A stretch of DNA of 25,802 nt from Tritrichomonas foetus (GCA_001839685.1 MLAK01000570.1:74378-100179); one strand, 5' to 3'; counted from the first letter of the stretch, positions 17,771-25,796 are shown. Notes: a model not told the origin generated them from the sequence alone. Program-made: numbers and translations.

Positions 17771-18433
17771 TTACTCATCATCGCCACCATCATCATCATC
17801 ACCAATGTCGAGTGTTTCTGGTTCTTCTTCAACTTCATGTTTTGCAGGTCTTGATTTCTTCTTGTTTGAAGAAATGTCACCAATTAGTTCTCTTTCTTTC
17901 TCTTCAATTCTCTTAATTTTTTCTTGTTGAACTCTTCCGAGGAAGTCATTGAAATTATCTGCAAATTGGTCGAGCGCATCTTTTGCGTTAATCATTGAAA
18001 TTTGAGTGTCTTCGTATGCTTTTGGAAGCTTTGGGCGCATTGGCTTACCTTCGCATTCGCCGATTCGATGGGCGACTACGAAGCACTGGGCGGACTTTAA
18101 ATCGCTTGCGAATTTTTTGATGTAGCTTTCGACTTGTTTTCCGTGATTTTTATCGTGCGCGTTATAAACAATCATGCATCCATCTGCATCTTTGGCAATC
18201 GCTGGCCAGCAGGCGCTATATTTTTCGTCACCGCTGGTGTCCCACAGCTGCACGGAAATGTTGTTCTGCAGGCCTGTGAATGAAATCGTGGTTGTAAATT
18301 CTAAAATTCGGAGTGCGATCGTAGGTTTGCAATTTCCTTGAAAATTCTTACTGGCAGCTGACAAAAGATCAGCAAGTTCGGTTTTGCCGGATTTTGGTGG
18401 ACCTACAACAATGATTTTGAGATCGTTCTGCAT
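17771..18433 (-). CDS. IFT22: IFT22 / RABL5 intraflagellar transport GTPase-like protein
   Basis: IFT22 is an atypical Rab-like subunit of the IFT-B complex that carries cargo along flagella. The 220-residue protein has a P-loop GPPKSGKT (11-18), a switch I threonine in KPTIALRILEF (37-46) and switch II QLWDTSGDEKYSACWPAIAKDA (62-83). The last is close to the family ELWDCGGDAKFESCWPALMKDA. VYNAHD (89-94) matches the family's VFNADI. The usual NKxD base-specificity motif is absent (AHRIGE at its place), as in other IFT22 proteins. No C-terminal prenylation cysteine exists. Instead there is a basic stretch and a very acidic tail (about 195-220), longer than in animals. The ATG at 18433 is the only sensible start. 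An AAACGGTCCCCTCATTC element lies just upstream. Confidence 0.9.
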   Translation of the reverse strand: MQNDLKIIVVGPPKSGKTELADLLSAASKNFQGNCKPTIALRILEFTTTISFTGLQNNISVQLWDTSGDEKYSACWPAIAKDADGCMIVYNAHDKNHGKQVESYIKKFASDLKSAQCFVVAHRIGECEGKPMRPKLPKAYEDTQISMINAKDALDQFADNFNDFLGRVQQEKIKRIEEKERELIGDISSNKKKSRPAKHEVEEEPETLDIGDDDDGGDDE

Positions 18434-18455
18434 AATTGACTCGTTAGAATGAGGG

Positions 18456-18467
18456 GACCGTTTAAAA
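18456..18467 (-). promoter_or_regulatory. AAACGGTC element upstream of IFT22
   Basis: The minus strand reads TTTTAAACGGTC about 23 bp before the IFT22 ATG, followed by CCCTCATTC, an Initiator-like TCATTC. It has the same core and similar spacing to the start as at the TPR-ARM gene. Confidence 0.45.
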
Positions 18468-18636
18468 CGTCTTTTCCATTGAATTATTCAATAGTTTATA
18501 TCATTTCCTTTCAATGTGTATCAATCGAAATGTGATATGAAAAATCCCGACACCTCAAACATCAATTTTTTTCAGCAATCACATTCTGCCAGATATTATC
18601 TGATAAACTAAAACAATTGATTTATCTATAATATGA

Positions 18637-19350
18637 TGCTCCCGACTGACTTTTTATTTTATTTTATTTTTTATTTTTTTTATTTTGTTGATAACAAAAT
18701 GAATCCTGTGATTTTTTCTTGAAATGATTTATCCATCACATTTTCAAACTTATATTTTCCCATGATAAGAAAATGTACAGAAGAATATAAATATTATCAA
18801 GGAAAATCATTTGTAGAAATTCAAAATAAAAATATATTCAGAGATCTACTCAAAACTCCAGCAATTGTCATGATCTAAATAGCAGAGATTCACGGACATG
18901 ACCCTCATACTGCTTCACAACAAATCCCTTTAAATTTGTTATCGATTTCAGGTAGCTAACTACGTAATTTTGAAGCTTAATGATACTCACACTTTATTAC
19001 AAAACTTCTTTATTAATATCATTACCCTTTATTAATATCATTTCTCTATGAAATTAGACATAGAGTTTGAATGATTGTTTTTATAAAGTTTTAATGATTC
19101 ATTTCATGACGTTTTCATGTTTGATTTAATACAGTGTTAATGTTTCATTTAATGAATTTTTGTATTTTTTTTTTAAAAAAAAAGAATAATAAAATTAATT
19201 ATGAAATTTCATAAAGCTGCCTTACAGTTAATAAAACTAAAACAATTATTCAATTGAATGAAGCAACAAGATAAAAATAACATTTTCGGTCATTAGAATA
19301 TCAGTTTACCGAAAATAATATAATCTTCTTTTCTATGTCAGTCGGGAGTA
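18637..19350. mobile_element. candidate non-autonomous DNA transposon (MITE), Tc1/mariner-like ends
   Basis: CTCCCGACTGAC (18639-18650) and its exact reverse complement GTCAGTCGGGAG (19337-19348) bound a 710-bp AT-rich stretch without a coding region. These GC-rich 12-mers are conspicuous in AT-rich surroundings. The right end is followed by TA, so it reads TACTCCC from outside, as in Stowaway-type Tc1/mariner MITEs. The left end has TG, a possible decayed TA duplication. Similarity continues outward (ATATGATG against ATATGGTA), which could mean longer imperfect ends. No other copy is present in the window, so repetition is untested. Confidence 0.45.
19008..19042. repeat. 16-bp direct repeat, 19-bp period
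   Basis: CTTTATTAATATCATT occurs at 19008-19023 and again at 19027-19042, separated by 3 bp, inside the candidate MITE. It is a small local duplication. Confidence 0.8.
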
Positions 19351-19468
19351 CCATATAGAATCTATCATCTATAAATGATATAATATAATGCTTGATTTAA
19401 TGGATTAATCAATTGGTTAGAACAAAAATGATCATACTTTGAATAAATGAGCGAAATTGACATTATTT

Positions 19469-21334
19469 TTATTCAGCGAGAATGTTGACTGCACCAGTGA
19501 CTTCTTGTTTGCACTGTGGGCAAATCTTTGTCTGGTTGACACGCTCCTTTAAACAAACTTCACAGACGCACAAGTGTCCGCATGGCATCATCGCGGCGAC
19601 GGCGGCTCTCCTCTTGCAGAGCAAGCAGAAGGATTCTTTGAGGTCTGCATGGGAGTTGAGAGTTTCGTTGTTTTGGTTCAAAATGTTACCTGGATGATAT
19701 TCGACTGTATCAGTTACTTCATGTTCGGAGTCTCTTTCGTTAATAAGAGCCTTCATGTACTTGGAGAAGGTCAAACGAACACCTTGAAGTGGTGTAAGCC
19801 CTTTATCGTTCATAAGTTTACAATTGGCATTGTTATTGATAAGAAGGGTAACAACTTTCTTGTCCATCTTAAGTGCAGCAAAGTGTAAAGCAGAGTTCTT
19901 GTTTTCATCAACAGCATCAATTGGTGCTCCATGTTCAATGAGGGATTTCACCATTTCGTAGTTTGTCAAATCAGCAGCAAAGTGTAAAGCGGTTTGGCCA
20001 TGTGCATCTTGGATTTTTGGATCTGCGCCAAAATCAAGGAGAAGTTTAAGGAATTCAACTTGTTGGGTTTTGGCGGCAAGATGAAGTGGTGTTTGTCCTT
20101 CTGAGTCTTTCGCATTGATGTTTGCTCCAGCTTCCTTTAATTGTTTCATAACATCGATTTTGCTGTTTAATACGGCAAGGTGAATTGGAACATTATCATT
20201 TTCATCGCTGACATTGAGATCTGCTTGCTTCTCGATGAAAAGTGCAACAATTTCCGTATCACCACATTGTGTGGCAAGATGAAGTGGTGTTTGTCTTTGT
20301 GTGTTCTTAATGTTAACTTCAGCATTTGATGCGAAAAGGAGTTTACCGATATCTACTGCATGGCGAGTTGCGACAAGGTGGAGTGGTGAGTTTCCATCTC
20401 TTGATTGAGCATTGGCTGCTGCACCAGCTGCTAAAAGTGCTTGAACGATTGGAATATTCAAGCGCTTAATTGCATAGTGAAGTGAAGTTTCTCCATTTTC
20501 ATCTTTCACGTTCACATCGGCAGACTTTTCAGTTAAATATGTAACCATATCAAGCATTTCACGATCAACAGCCATGTGTAGTGGTGTCTGTCCACCCTTT
20601 CCTTTAGCGTTTACATCAATGCTATGATCGATGAGGAAGTCGGCTACTTCTGAGTGAGCGTTCAAAATTGCATAGTGAATTGAAACATTTCCTTCTTTAT
20701 CTGGAGCATTTAAATCAGCAAGAGCTTTTTGAAGAGCTTGAACGACTGGAATCTGACCACTTGCACAACCAAGGTGAATTGGCTTAATGCCGGCTTCGTT
20801 TTCTTGATCAATTGGCGCAGCTTGCGCGGCACAAACCGGAATGATGGAGGCATGGCCGCCTTGGGCAGCAAGATGGACAATTGTTGAGCCGTCGGCCGTG
20901 ACTGCTGATGGAGAGGCTCCCATTTTGAGGAGAAGCTCAAGAACTTTGTCGAGACCGAGGGAAGCTGCAATTAAAGCGGGCGTCATTCCTTCCGAGTCTG
21001 CAACATTCCAGTCAATTGGGAATTTCTTATTTCCAAGGAATTTGACAACTTCTATTGATTGGTAATAAATAGCAAGATGGGCAACGGTTTGACCTTTGTG
21101 ATTGGCCTTTGTCCATGGCACATTGAACTTAGCGAAGACTTGGACGATGCCTGGGACCAAGTTAATCATGGCTAAATGAAGTGGAGTATTTCCATCTTTA
21201 TCTTCCAATTCTGGATTGGCCTTGACTTTAAGAAGCATTTCACAGATTTTCTTATTTCCTTTAAGAGCGGCAATATGAAGAGCTGAGCGATGAATGATGA
21301 AAAAAAACTCCATAAAATGAAAAATCAATTTCAT
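19469..21334 (-). CDS. ankyrin-repeat protein with C-terminal RING finger, main part
   Basis: About sixteen ankyrin repeats fill this ORF, many close to consensus (GQTPLHLAAKTQQVEFLKLL, GNTPLHLAM, GETSLHYAIK). The last 55 residues are an IAP/Mib-type C3HC4 RING: CLLC, then PCGHLCVCEVC, then CPQC. The likely role is an E3 ubiquitin ligase recruiting substrates through the ankyrin stack. The first in-frame ATG is at 21334, but recognisable repeat sequence begins only at RSALHIAALKGN (codon at 21287-21289). The residues before it (MKLIFHFMEFFFIIH) look non-repeat. Two more ankyrin repeats continue upstream in another frame (21330-21527), and the natural N-terminus is further on (21594-21695). 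This is therefore the 3' portion of a split gene. Confidence 0.85.
   Translation of the reverse strand: MKLIFHFMEFFFIIHRSALHIAALKGNKKICEMLLKVKANPELEDKDGNTPLHLAMINLVPGIVQVFAKFNVPWTKANHKGQTVAHLAIYYQSIEVVKFLGNKKFPIDWNVADSEGMTPALIAASLGLDKVLELLLKMGASPSAVTADGSTIVHLAAQGGHASIIPVCAAQAAPIDQENEAGIKPIHLGCASGQIPVVQALQKALADLNAPDKEGNVSIHYAILNAHSEVADFLIDHSIDVNAKGKGGQTPLHMAVDREMLDMVTYLTEKSADVNVKDENGETSLHYAIKRLNIPIVQALLAAGAAANAQSRDGNSPLHLVATRHAVDIGKLLFASNAEVNIKNTQRQTPLHLATQCGDTEIVALFIEKQADLNVSDENDNVPIHLAVLNSKIDVMKQLKEAGANINAKDSEGQTPLHLAAKTQQVEFLKLLLDFGADPKIQDAHGQTALHFAADLTNYEMVKSLIEHGAPIDAVDENKNSALHFAALKMDKKVVTLLINNNANCKLMNDKGLTPLQGVRLTFSKYMKALINERDSEHEVTDTVEYHPGNILNQNNETLNSHADLKESFCLLCKRRAAVAAMMPCGHLCVCEVCLKERVNQTKICPQCKQEVTGAVNILAE
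21290..21329 (-). other. 40-nt interrupting segment, frameshift or unusual intron in the ankyrin gene
   Basis: Between GAC CAT GAA (ends 21330) and CGC TCA GCT CTT (starts 21289) lie about 40 nt that break an ankyrin repeat (TIDHE then RSALHIAA). The length is 1 mod 3, so the frame changes. It contains the small inverted repeat ATGAAA/TTTCAT and a run of eight T. Removing one T would restore the frame but leave 13 extra residues. The only GT-AG pair nearby gives 26 nt and the wrong frame. Confidence 0.6.
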
Positions 21335-21527
21335 GGTCAATAGTTTCTAATGAGGCACCGGCTTTTTGAAGAGCAAGAATAGCGTAATCGGCTTCGACTT
21401 CGATGGCGACCATGATAGCGTCATGGCCTTCTGGATCGATATAATTAGGATCGGCCTTGGATTTCAGAAGATGCTGGAAAATTTCTTTTTTGTCGTTTTT
21501 GATAGCAACCATTAGAGCGGACTCGTT
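21330..21527 (-). CDS. ankyrin-repeat protein, second segment
   Basis: About 66 codons read NESALMVAIKNDKKEIFQHLL, continue through KSKADPNYIDPEGHDAIMVAI and end ALQKAGASLETIDHE. These are two ankyrin repeats, the second leading directly into the third at 21289. The frame stays open for about twelve more codons and stops at 21261, but the sequence stops looking like ankyrin after DHE. The first Met (21512) lies inside a repeat, so it is not a natural start. The segment is in the same frame as the N-terminal piece at 21594-21695, separated by 81 nt containing stop codons. It is an internal part of one gene, whether exon or remnant. Confidence 0.7.
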
Positions 21528-21608
21528 AAAAATTAAAAAACTCCTTTAAGTTAATAATTAAAAAACGTCGTTAATAGAAGATGGAACATTCGGTTAGAGA
21601 TAAAAGGA
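21528..21608 (-). other. 81-nt interrupting segment with stops, intron-like or insertion
   Basis: This segment joins two ankyrin pieces that share a frame (81 = 27 codons) but contains three in-frame TAA codons. It includes an imperfect 25-bp tandem duplication (21 of 25 identical, ending TTTTTTAATT[A/T]TTAAC). A GT-AG intron of 90 nt (GTTTCC...AACGAG, 21522-21611) would remove all stops and keep the frame. It lacks the trichomonad GTAYGT start and ACTAACACACAG end, though ATTAACTTAAAG inside matches the latter at 8 of 12 places. Confidence 0.5.
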
Positions 21609-21695
21609 AACGTTATCGCTTGCTTTTTCGCCTGCTTTCAGAGCATTTGTGACACCTTCAAGGTTTCCTGCGAGAATTGCTTCGAAGAGACTCAT
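21594..21695 (-). CDS. ankyrin-repeat protein, N-terminal segment
   Basis: The ATG at 21695 opens MSLFEAILAGNLEGVTNALKAG, a typical N-terminal ankyrin helix pair (family pattern: LFEAIxxGNLExVxxLLxxG). It is followed by EKASDNV, after which the frame reaches TAA at 21594. The continuation of the repeat (NESALMVA) appears 81 nt further on in the same frame. This is therefore the natural start of the ankyrin-RING gene. Starting the gene at 21334 or 21512 would cut off these repeats. No AACGG element is seen nearby; the leader is TTTTTGAGATATG. Confidence 0.6.
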   Translation of the reverse strand: MSLFEAILAGNLEGVTNALKAGEKASDNVSFYL

Positions 21696-22202
21696 ATCTC
21701 AAAAATGAGGAAAATTAAAACGTATCTTATCAAAATTTCACTAAAAGCTCTCAAATATTTTCTCAAATGAGTTAGTTATTTTATCGACTCACTATTTCTT
21801 CAATTGATCGGACACATTTGATTTTGCCCATAATTGTGTTGATAAATGGTCCAATAATTTGAAAATTCTAATTCTTCTTGTATCTTGTTGAATCATGATT
21901 TAGTTTTATATATTTATATTTTAAATGTCTTTTAATGTTTTGAAAAATATTTCAAGCTTGATAAAAAATCAAAATAGACACCATTTACACAATCCTAGAT
22001 CAATTTTACCATATCGTATTAACAATCAAATAGATTATCTATTATAGATCATAAAATCGGAAATCAAATTTTGATTTGGAAATAAATTTCTCAGAGAAAT
22101 TTTGTAGACATAATTAATCAAAAGAATTTCATGAAATTTTTTTTTTTTTGTGATAGTATTAGTCAATAAAAACAATTTATTCTGAGAAATAATAGAACCT
22201 TC
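21696..22202. other. intergenic, palindrome and T tract, no gene seen
   Basis: About 500 bp of AT-rich sequence. AAATTTCTC A GAGAAATTT (22084-22102) is a perfect palindrome with one central base; its TTC/GAA pair resembles a heat-shock element but is probably coincidental. A T tract sits near 22137-22149. It holds the ankyrin-gene promoter and the 3' flank of the Sfi1-like gene. Confidence 0.5.
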
Positions 22203-25200
22203 TTATTGAATTGGATTATTACAGAATTCTTCACGTACAAAATCAACAACAGAATCAACAGATATAATATGTGGTAGTACCATACTCACAAAATAAGCAT
22301 CTTGTTGTGAAAATTCATCGAACCTAACCAAATTTAAAGCTGATATAGTTTGTAGTGTCTTCAATTTCACCTGTGTTGATCCAGGGATTTCAAAAGCAGG
22401 GAATTTTTGTTTGATTATATTCCAAACCCTCATTCTTGATTCGATTGTTCGTTCACCATTAATAGATTCTCTATCAGAAAATGGATTACGTGGAATATAC
22501 TGAACAAATGGTGTTTTTTGAAGCCATTTATGGATGGATAATATCACAGAAATAACATTTTGCATGAAGGGCATCATTTTCATCTTTGGAACATTTTTTC
22601 CGACTTCCAATCCACACATTTCTGCAATAAAAGCATTAATATTTCGTGTAATTCCATGCTTTTTGAATTGTTCTAATTCTTCAAAGATTGTGGGATCATC
22701 GGGTTTATAAATTACTTCATTATCTTTATAAGCAAATGATAAATTAAAGTTTTCTTGGAAGAATCTAGAAAATGCGGCTTTCATTTCTTCATAACTTAAA
22801 TCAGTAACAATTTTGATGAAATTCATTCCATTAAAATATTTCAAAAATTGATCAGTATTAAAACTTTTCTGAACATCGCCTGAATATTTCATTATTTTAT
22901 TGTTTTTAGAATAATTTTCAGATGATTCTTGATTTGTTTTAATTGCTTTAGATCCACCTGCCAAAATATTTTCAAAAATGATATCTTTTGAATCATTCAA
23001 AGTGTTTGGTGGTCTCATTTTTTCAGCAAATTCTTGAAGAATTTGTTTTTTCTCTTTTTCACGAGTTGCTTTTATTTTATCAGGTAAACCCATTATTTGG
23101 TTTATTTCTTCATTAATACTAATATCAAGTTCAGGAAAAACTTGAATTGGAGTTGTTAAATCAATGTTTTCAGGTGTGGGTATAGATAGACTGGAAAACC
23201 AATGATCTGTTGTGAAATTAGGTAAAATATTAGATTGAAATTCAATAGAATCTAAATGAGATGAAACATTTGCCATTAATGCAGTATCTCTTGCGCGTTT
23301 ATAAGACATTCTACTTTTCAAAATCATTAAGTTATTTTTTAATTGATCCTCAAGTTCATTTTTAGTTCTCATTCTTTCGAAAAACAATGATTTGTCTCTT
23401 GTAGTTTTCATTTCCCCTTCAAATTCCCAAGTCTCATATGGTTTTATTTGGTTTATCCTTAAAGCGAAAGCTCTAGCAAGTGCATCGGATTTATGATCAG
23501 ATTTTTGTTTTTGTTCAGTTAAGAAATTCCAATGAAGCTGAGCTGCTCTTTTAACTTCGAAATTTAAATTTTTACTTTCTTTGATAGTCAGTTCAATAGA
23601 AAAAGCTAAATACCTAGTGTTTCTCTTTTCTGTTGTATTATATAACGATCTCTGTGGTTTTTGATGACTATTTGCAGATAATTCACAAAGTACACGATGC
23701 GCTAATTCACGTGAATTATCAACATTTTCACACCATGATGAAAACATTTTCCAACGATGTCTTGCACGAACAAACTGGATCCACCTTCTAAAGCATAAAA
23801 CATAAACTTGAAGACTATCTTGCTTAGAAAGTGAATAATACACAGATAGAGCAAGTGAATAATTTTGTTGAATTTTTAACATAGATCGAAGTCTATTTAA
23901 TTTATCAATTTGTGCGATTTTAAACCATTCATTCATGATTCTTAAGGCAAGAGTATTTTGTTCAATGACTTTGGCTGCTGTTTTTCTTTCAACTTGTTTA
24001 TATGTGAAAGTATACCAAGCACGAAATACATCACGTTCAATATTTTTCTGCTGTAAACGAATTTGAATATAACGTGTCCATGCTTTATGGGCGAGTAATT
24101 GGAGATGATGTTCTCTGAACATGCCAGATGATTCATACTGGACTTTTGATGAAATGGATGTGATGAAAAGTGTATGGATCGCTCGAAATCCGCGATATTT
24201 CAAATTTTTTAGGAAAAATGCATCAGCTCGACTTTTTCGTGATTCTTTAGAATTCATTGCTTGTTCAAGAATGTTCCATTTAATATTTACTTCTTTATCG
24301 TTGAGTTTTAGATAATGAGTTTTTGATGGTTTTACTTTTTGATTTTTCCTCCATCTAGTGAATCTATGCCAAACTTGGAAAGCATGATAAACTGGTGAAA
24401 AAGTTATTTGCTTTTTAATTGTGAAAAGAACATATTTATTTTTTGATCGACTTTTGATTCGGAATTTTGCAAAGTGGAGCCATTCTTGTAATATCCTTCT
24501 TTGAAATGAAGCATATACAAAAAATGGGAAGTTATACAAATTGTTACAATCAATATAATGTGGATAAAAATAAAGCCCAGTTTTATAATACAATGGAAAT
24601 GGTGATGGATTTTGTTGGTATGCGAAATTTGTTTCTGTAGCATAAGAATGAAATTTATTATACATTTGCTCTAGTTTAGGAGTATCATTTTCGCATAAAC
24701 TTCTCCAAGATAAGAAAACAACATTTTGTAAAACAACCCTTTCTCTTGCTCGCTTTGACAGAAGGAAATGCCACCTCATTCTTGCCCGAACAATTCTATA
24801 CCAAACTTGAATCTTTTTCGCATTCACACCAAAAGTTTTTGAGTAAACGTAATGATGGATATAATTCCTAGCAACTTGAACTGTAGTTTCCGGCCGTTTA
24901 TTTTGTTTGTCTGAATCTAACAATGGTAAATTGGATTGTTTTTCTTTGGAGTAATACTCAAATTTGTTTGCAGTATGAACAAATTCCCTTACTTGAGGAT
25001 TTTGAGAAGTTTCAAAAGGATTTACCGGTTTTAATTGAATAGAGGTATGAATTCGTAAAGGCCGCTTTAGCGATTGAATTGTTTTGTAATAATCTCGTTT
25101 GGGAATTATTTCTTTTATCTGTTGATTTATTAAATTTGTTTGATTGGATTGCTGTAAATGATCGAACCGATTTTCTTGCTCTTTTGGAGGGCGTTTTCGA

Positions 25201-25268
25201 CTTCTCTGAACAGAGAAAATAAATCGCTTCAATTTGAAAATGCATGATTTTAACAACCAAATATCCAT
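22203..25268 (-). CDS. Sfi1-like centrin-binding repeat protein
   Basis: Sfi1 proteins bind centrin through repeated helices with the pattern hydrophobic-x-x-W-x-x-hydrophobic and build contractile fibres at centrosomes and basal bodies. At least eight such units are visible: IQVWYRIVRARMRW, VFLSWRSLCEN, LQEWLHFAKFR, FQVWHRFTRWRK, AHKAWTRYIQIRL, VFRAWYTFTYKQ, IMNEWFKIAQI and FRRWIQFVRARHRW. They lie in the N-terminal 60% of the protein. The last 350 residues have no W repeats, hold a short coil and end in an unassigned helical region. I chose the ATG at 25268 (MDIWLLKSCIFKLKRFIF). An in-frame ATG at 25358 would add 30 hydrophobic residues that look like leader. The product is about 1,020 residues. 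In a trichomonad it would fit basal-body or axostyle-associated fibres; that is inference. Confidence 0.7.
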   Translation of the reverse strand: MDIWLLKSCIFKLKRFIFSVQRSRKRPPKEQENRFDHLQQSNQTNLINQQIKEIIPKRDYYKTIQSLKRPLRIHTSIQLKPVNPFETSQNPQVREFVHTANKFEYYSKEKQSNLPLLDSDKQNKRPETTVQVARNYIHHYVYSKTFGVNAKKIQVWYRIVRARMRWHFLLSKRARERVVLQNVVFLSWRSLCENDTPKLEQMYNKFHSYATETNFAYQQNPSPFPLYYKTGLYFYPHYIDCNNLYNFPFFVYASFQRRILQEWLHFAKFRIKSRSKNKYVLFTIKKQITFSPVYHAFQVWHRFTRWRKNQKVKPSKTHYLKLNDKEVNIKWNILEQAMNSKESRKSRADAFFLKNLKYRGFRAIHTLFITSISSKVQYESSGMFREHHLQLLAHKAWTRYIQIRLQQKNIERDVFRAWYTFTYKQVERKTAAKVIEQNTLALRIMNEWFKIAQIDKLNRLRSMLKIQQNYSLALSVYYSLSKQDSLQVYVLCFRRWIQFVRARHRWKMFSSWCENVDNSRELAHRVLCELSANSHQKPQRSLYNTTEKRNTRYLAFSIELTIKESKNLNFEVKRAAQLHWNFLTEQKQKSDHKSDALARAFALRINQIKPYETWEFEGEMKTTRDKSLFFERMRTKNELEDQLKNNLMILKSRMSYKRARDTALMANVSSHLDSIEFQSNILPNFTTDHWFSSLSIPTPENIDLTTPIQVFPELDISINEEINQIMGLPDKIKATREKEKKQILQEFAEKMRPPNTLNDSKDIIFENILAGGSKAIKTNQESSENYSKNNKIMKYSGDVQKSFNTDQFLKYFNGMNFIKIVTDLSYEEMKAAFSRFFQENFNLSFAYKDNEVIYKPDDPTIFEELEQFKKHGITRNINAFIAEMCGLEVGKNVPKMKMMPFMQNVISVILSIHKWLQKTPFVQYIPRNPFSDRESINGERTIESRMRVWNIIKQKFPAFEIPGSTQVKLKTLQTISALNLVRFDEFSQQDAYFVSMVLPHIISVDSVVDFVREEFCNNPIQ

Positions 25269-25417
25269 TGAAATGGAATATTCAATTATCACTAATTGAG
25301 AGAAGATATAGGTTCCAATACAATTCCATACAAATATATTCAATGAATTGTAACTCAATTTTGATTAATTGTATAGTACTTAATATTATTCAATTATTTT
25401 AAATTCTGTTGATGGAA

Positions 25418-25435
25418 AATCGTTACTTTATCGTT
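25418..25435 (-). promoter_or_regulatory. paired Myb-type sites upstream of the Sfi1-like gene
   Basis: The minus strand reads AACGATAA (25428-25435) then TAACGATT (25418-25425). These resemble the Myb recognition elements (TAACGATA-type) known from Trichomonas vaginalis promoters. They lie about 150 bp from the chosen start at 25268, or 60 bp from the upstream ATG at 25358. Only position and sequence support them. Confidence 0.3.
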
Positions 25436-25631
25436 CAGTGAAAAAGAGAGATCACATTGTACTATCTCTTACGACGATATATGTTCATGTTGCTTGTGAA
25501 AGATATCTTATATTCAAGGTAAAAATTGTATGTTATGGCTATTTCACAAGATTAAAACAATATTTTGTCGATATTCGGGCATGAAATTTTGACATTCCTT
25601 TTTCCGCCTTTGCCAAGAAAAACTTTTTGTG

Positions 25632-25796
25632 TTATTTCACGCATGACATAAATTTGCGCGGTAAAATTACTTCTCTCAATTTCTCCAAGGCAAAGCAAGC
25701 AGGGGATTCTAATTCTGGTGAAGGATTAAAATCCGTTCCGACCTGCCTGTAATGAAGGGGAGATTTTGACGAGGGGTCACGTGTTTTGGGAGTCAT
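25632..25796 (-). CDS. possible 3' end of an unknown gene at the window edge
   Basis: A 54-codon frame reads MTPKTRDPSSKSPLHYRQVG...LEKLREVILPRKFMSCVK and stops with TAA at 25632-25634. It may continue upstream past the window. It uses more G/C-rich codons (CCC, CGC, TCG, CCG) than its neighbours, which in this AT-rich sequence favours coding. The same frame stays open after the stop for 33 codons (HKKFFLAKAEKG...) to a TAG, so it could be a decayed gene with an in-frame stop. No family is recognised. Confidence 0.35.
   Translation of the reverse strand: MTPKTRDPSSKSPLHYRQVGTDFNPSPELESPACFALEKLREVILPRKFMSCVK

Noticed and set aside
19574..19888. 104-codon plus-strand ORF
   Set aside because: It lies wholly antisense to the RING and last ankyrin repeats, which are clearly coding.
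21278..21303. 26-nt GT-AG intron (GTTTTTTTTCATC...GCTCAG) in the ankyrin gene
   Set aside because: Such very short introns are conceivable in trichomonads, but removing 26 nt does not join the two ankyrin frames; a segment of length 1 mod 3 must go.
22084..22102. Heat-shock element in the palindrome AAATTTCTCAGAGAAATTT
   Set aside because: It has only one TTC/GAA pair rather than a triplet and lies closer to a gene's 3' end than to a promoter.
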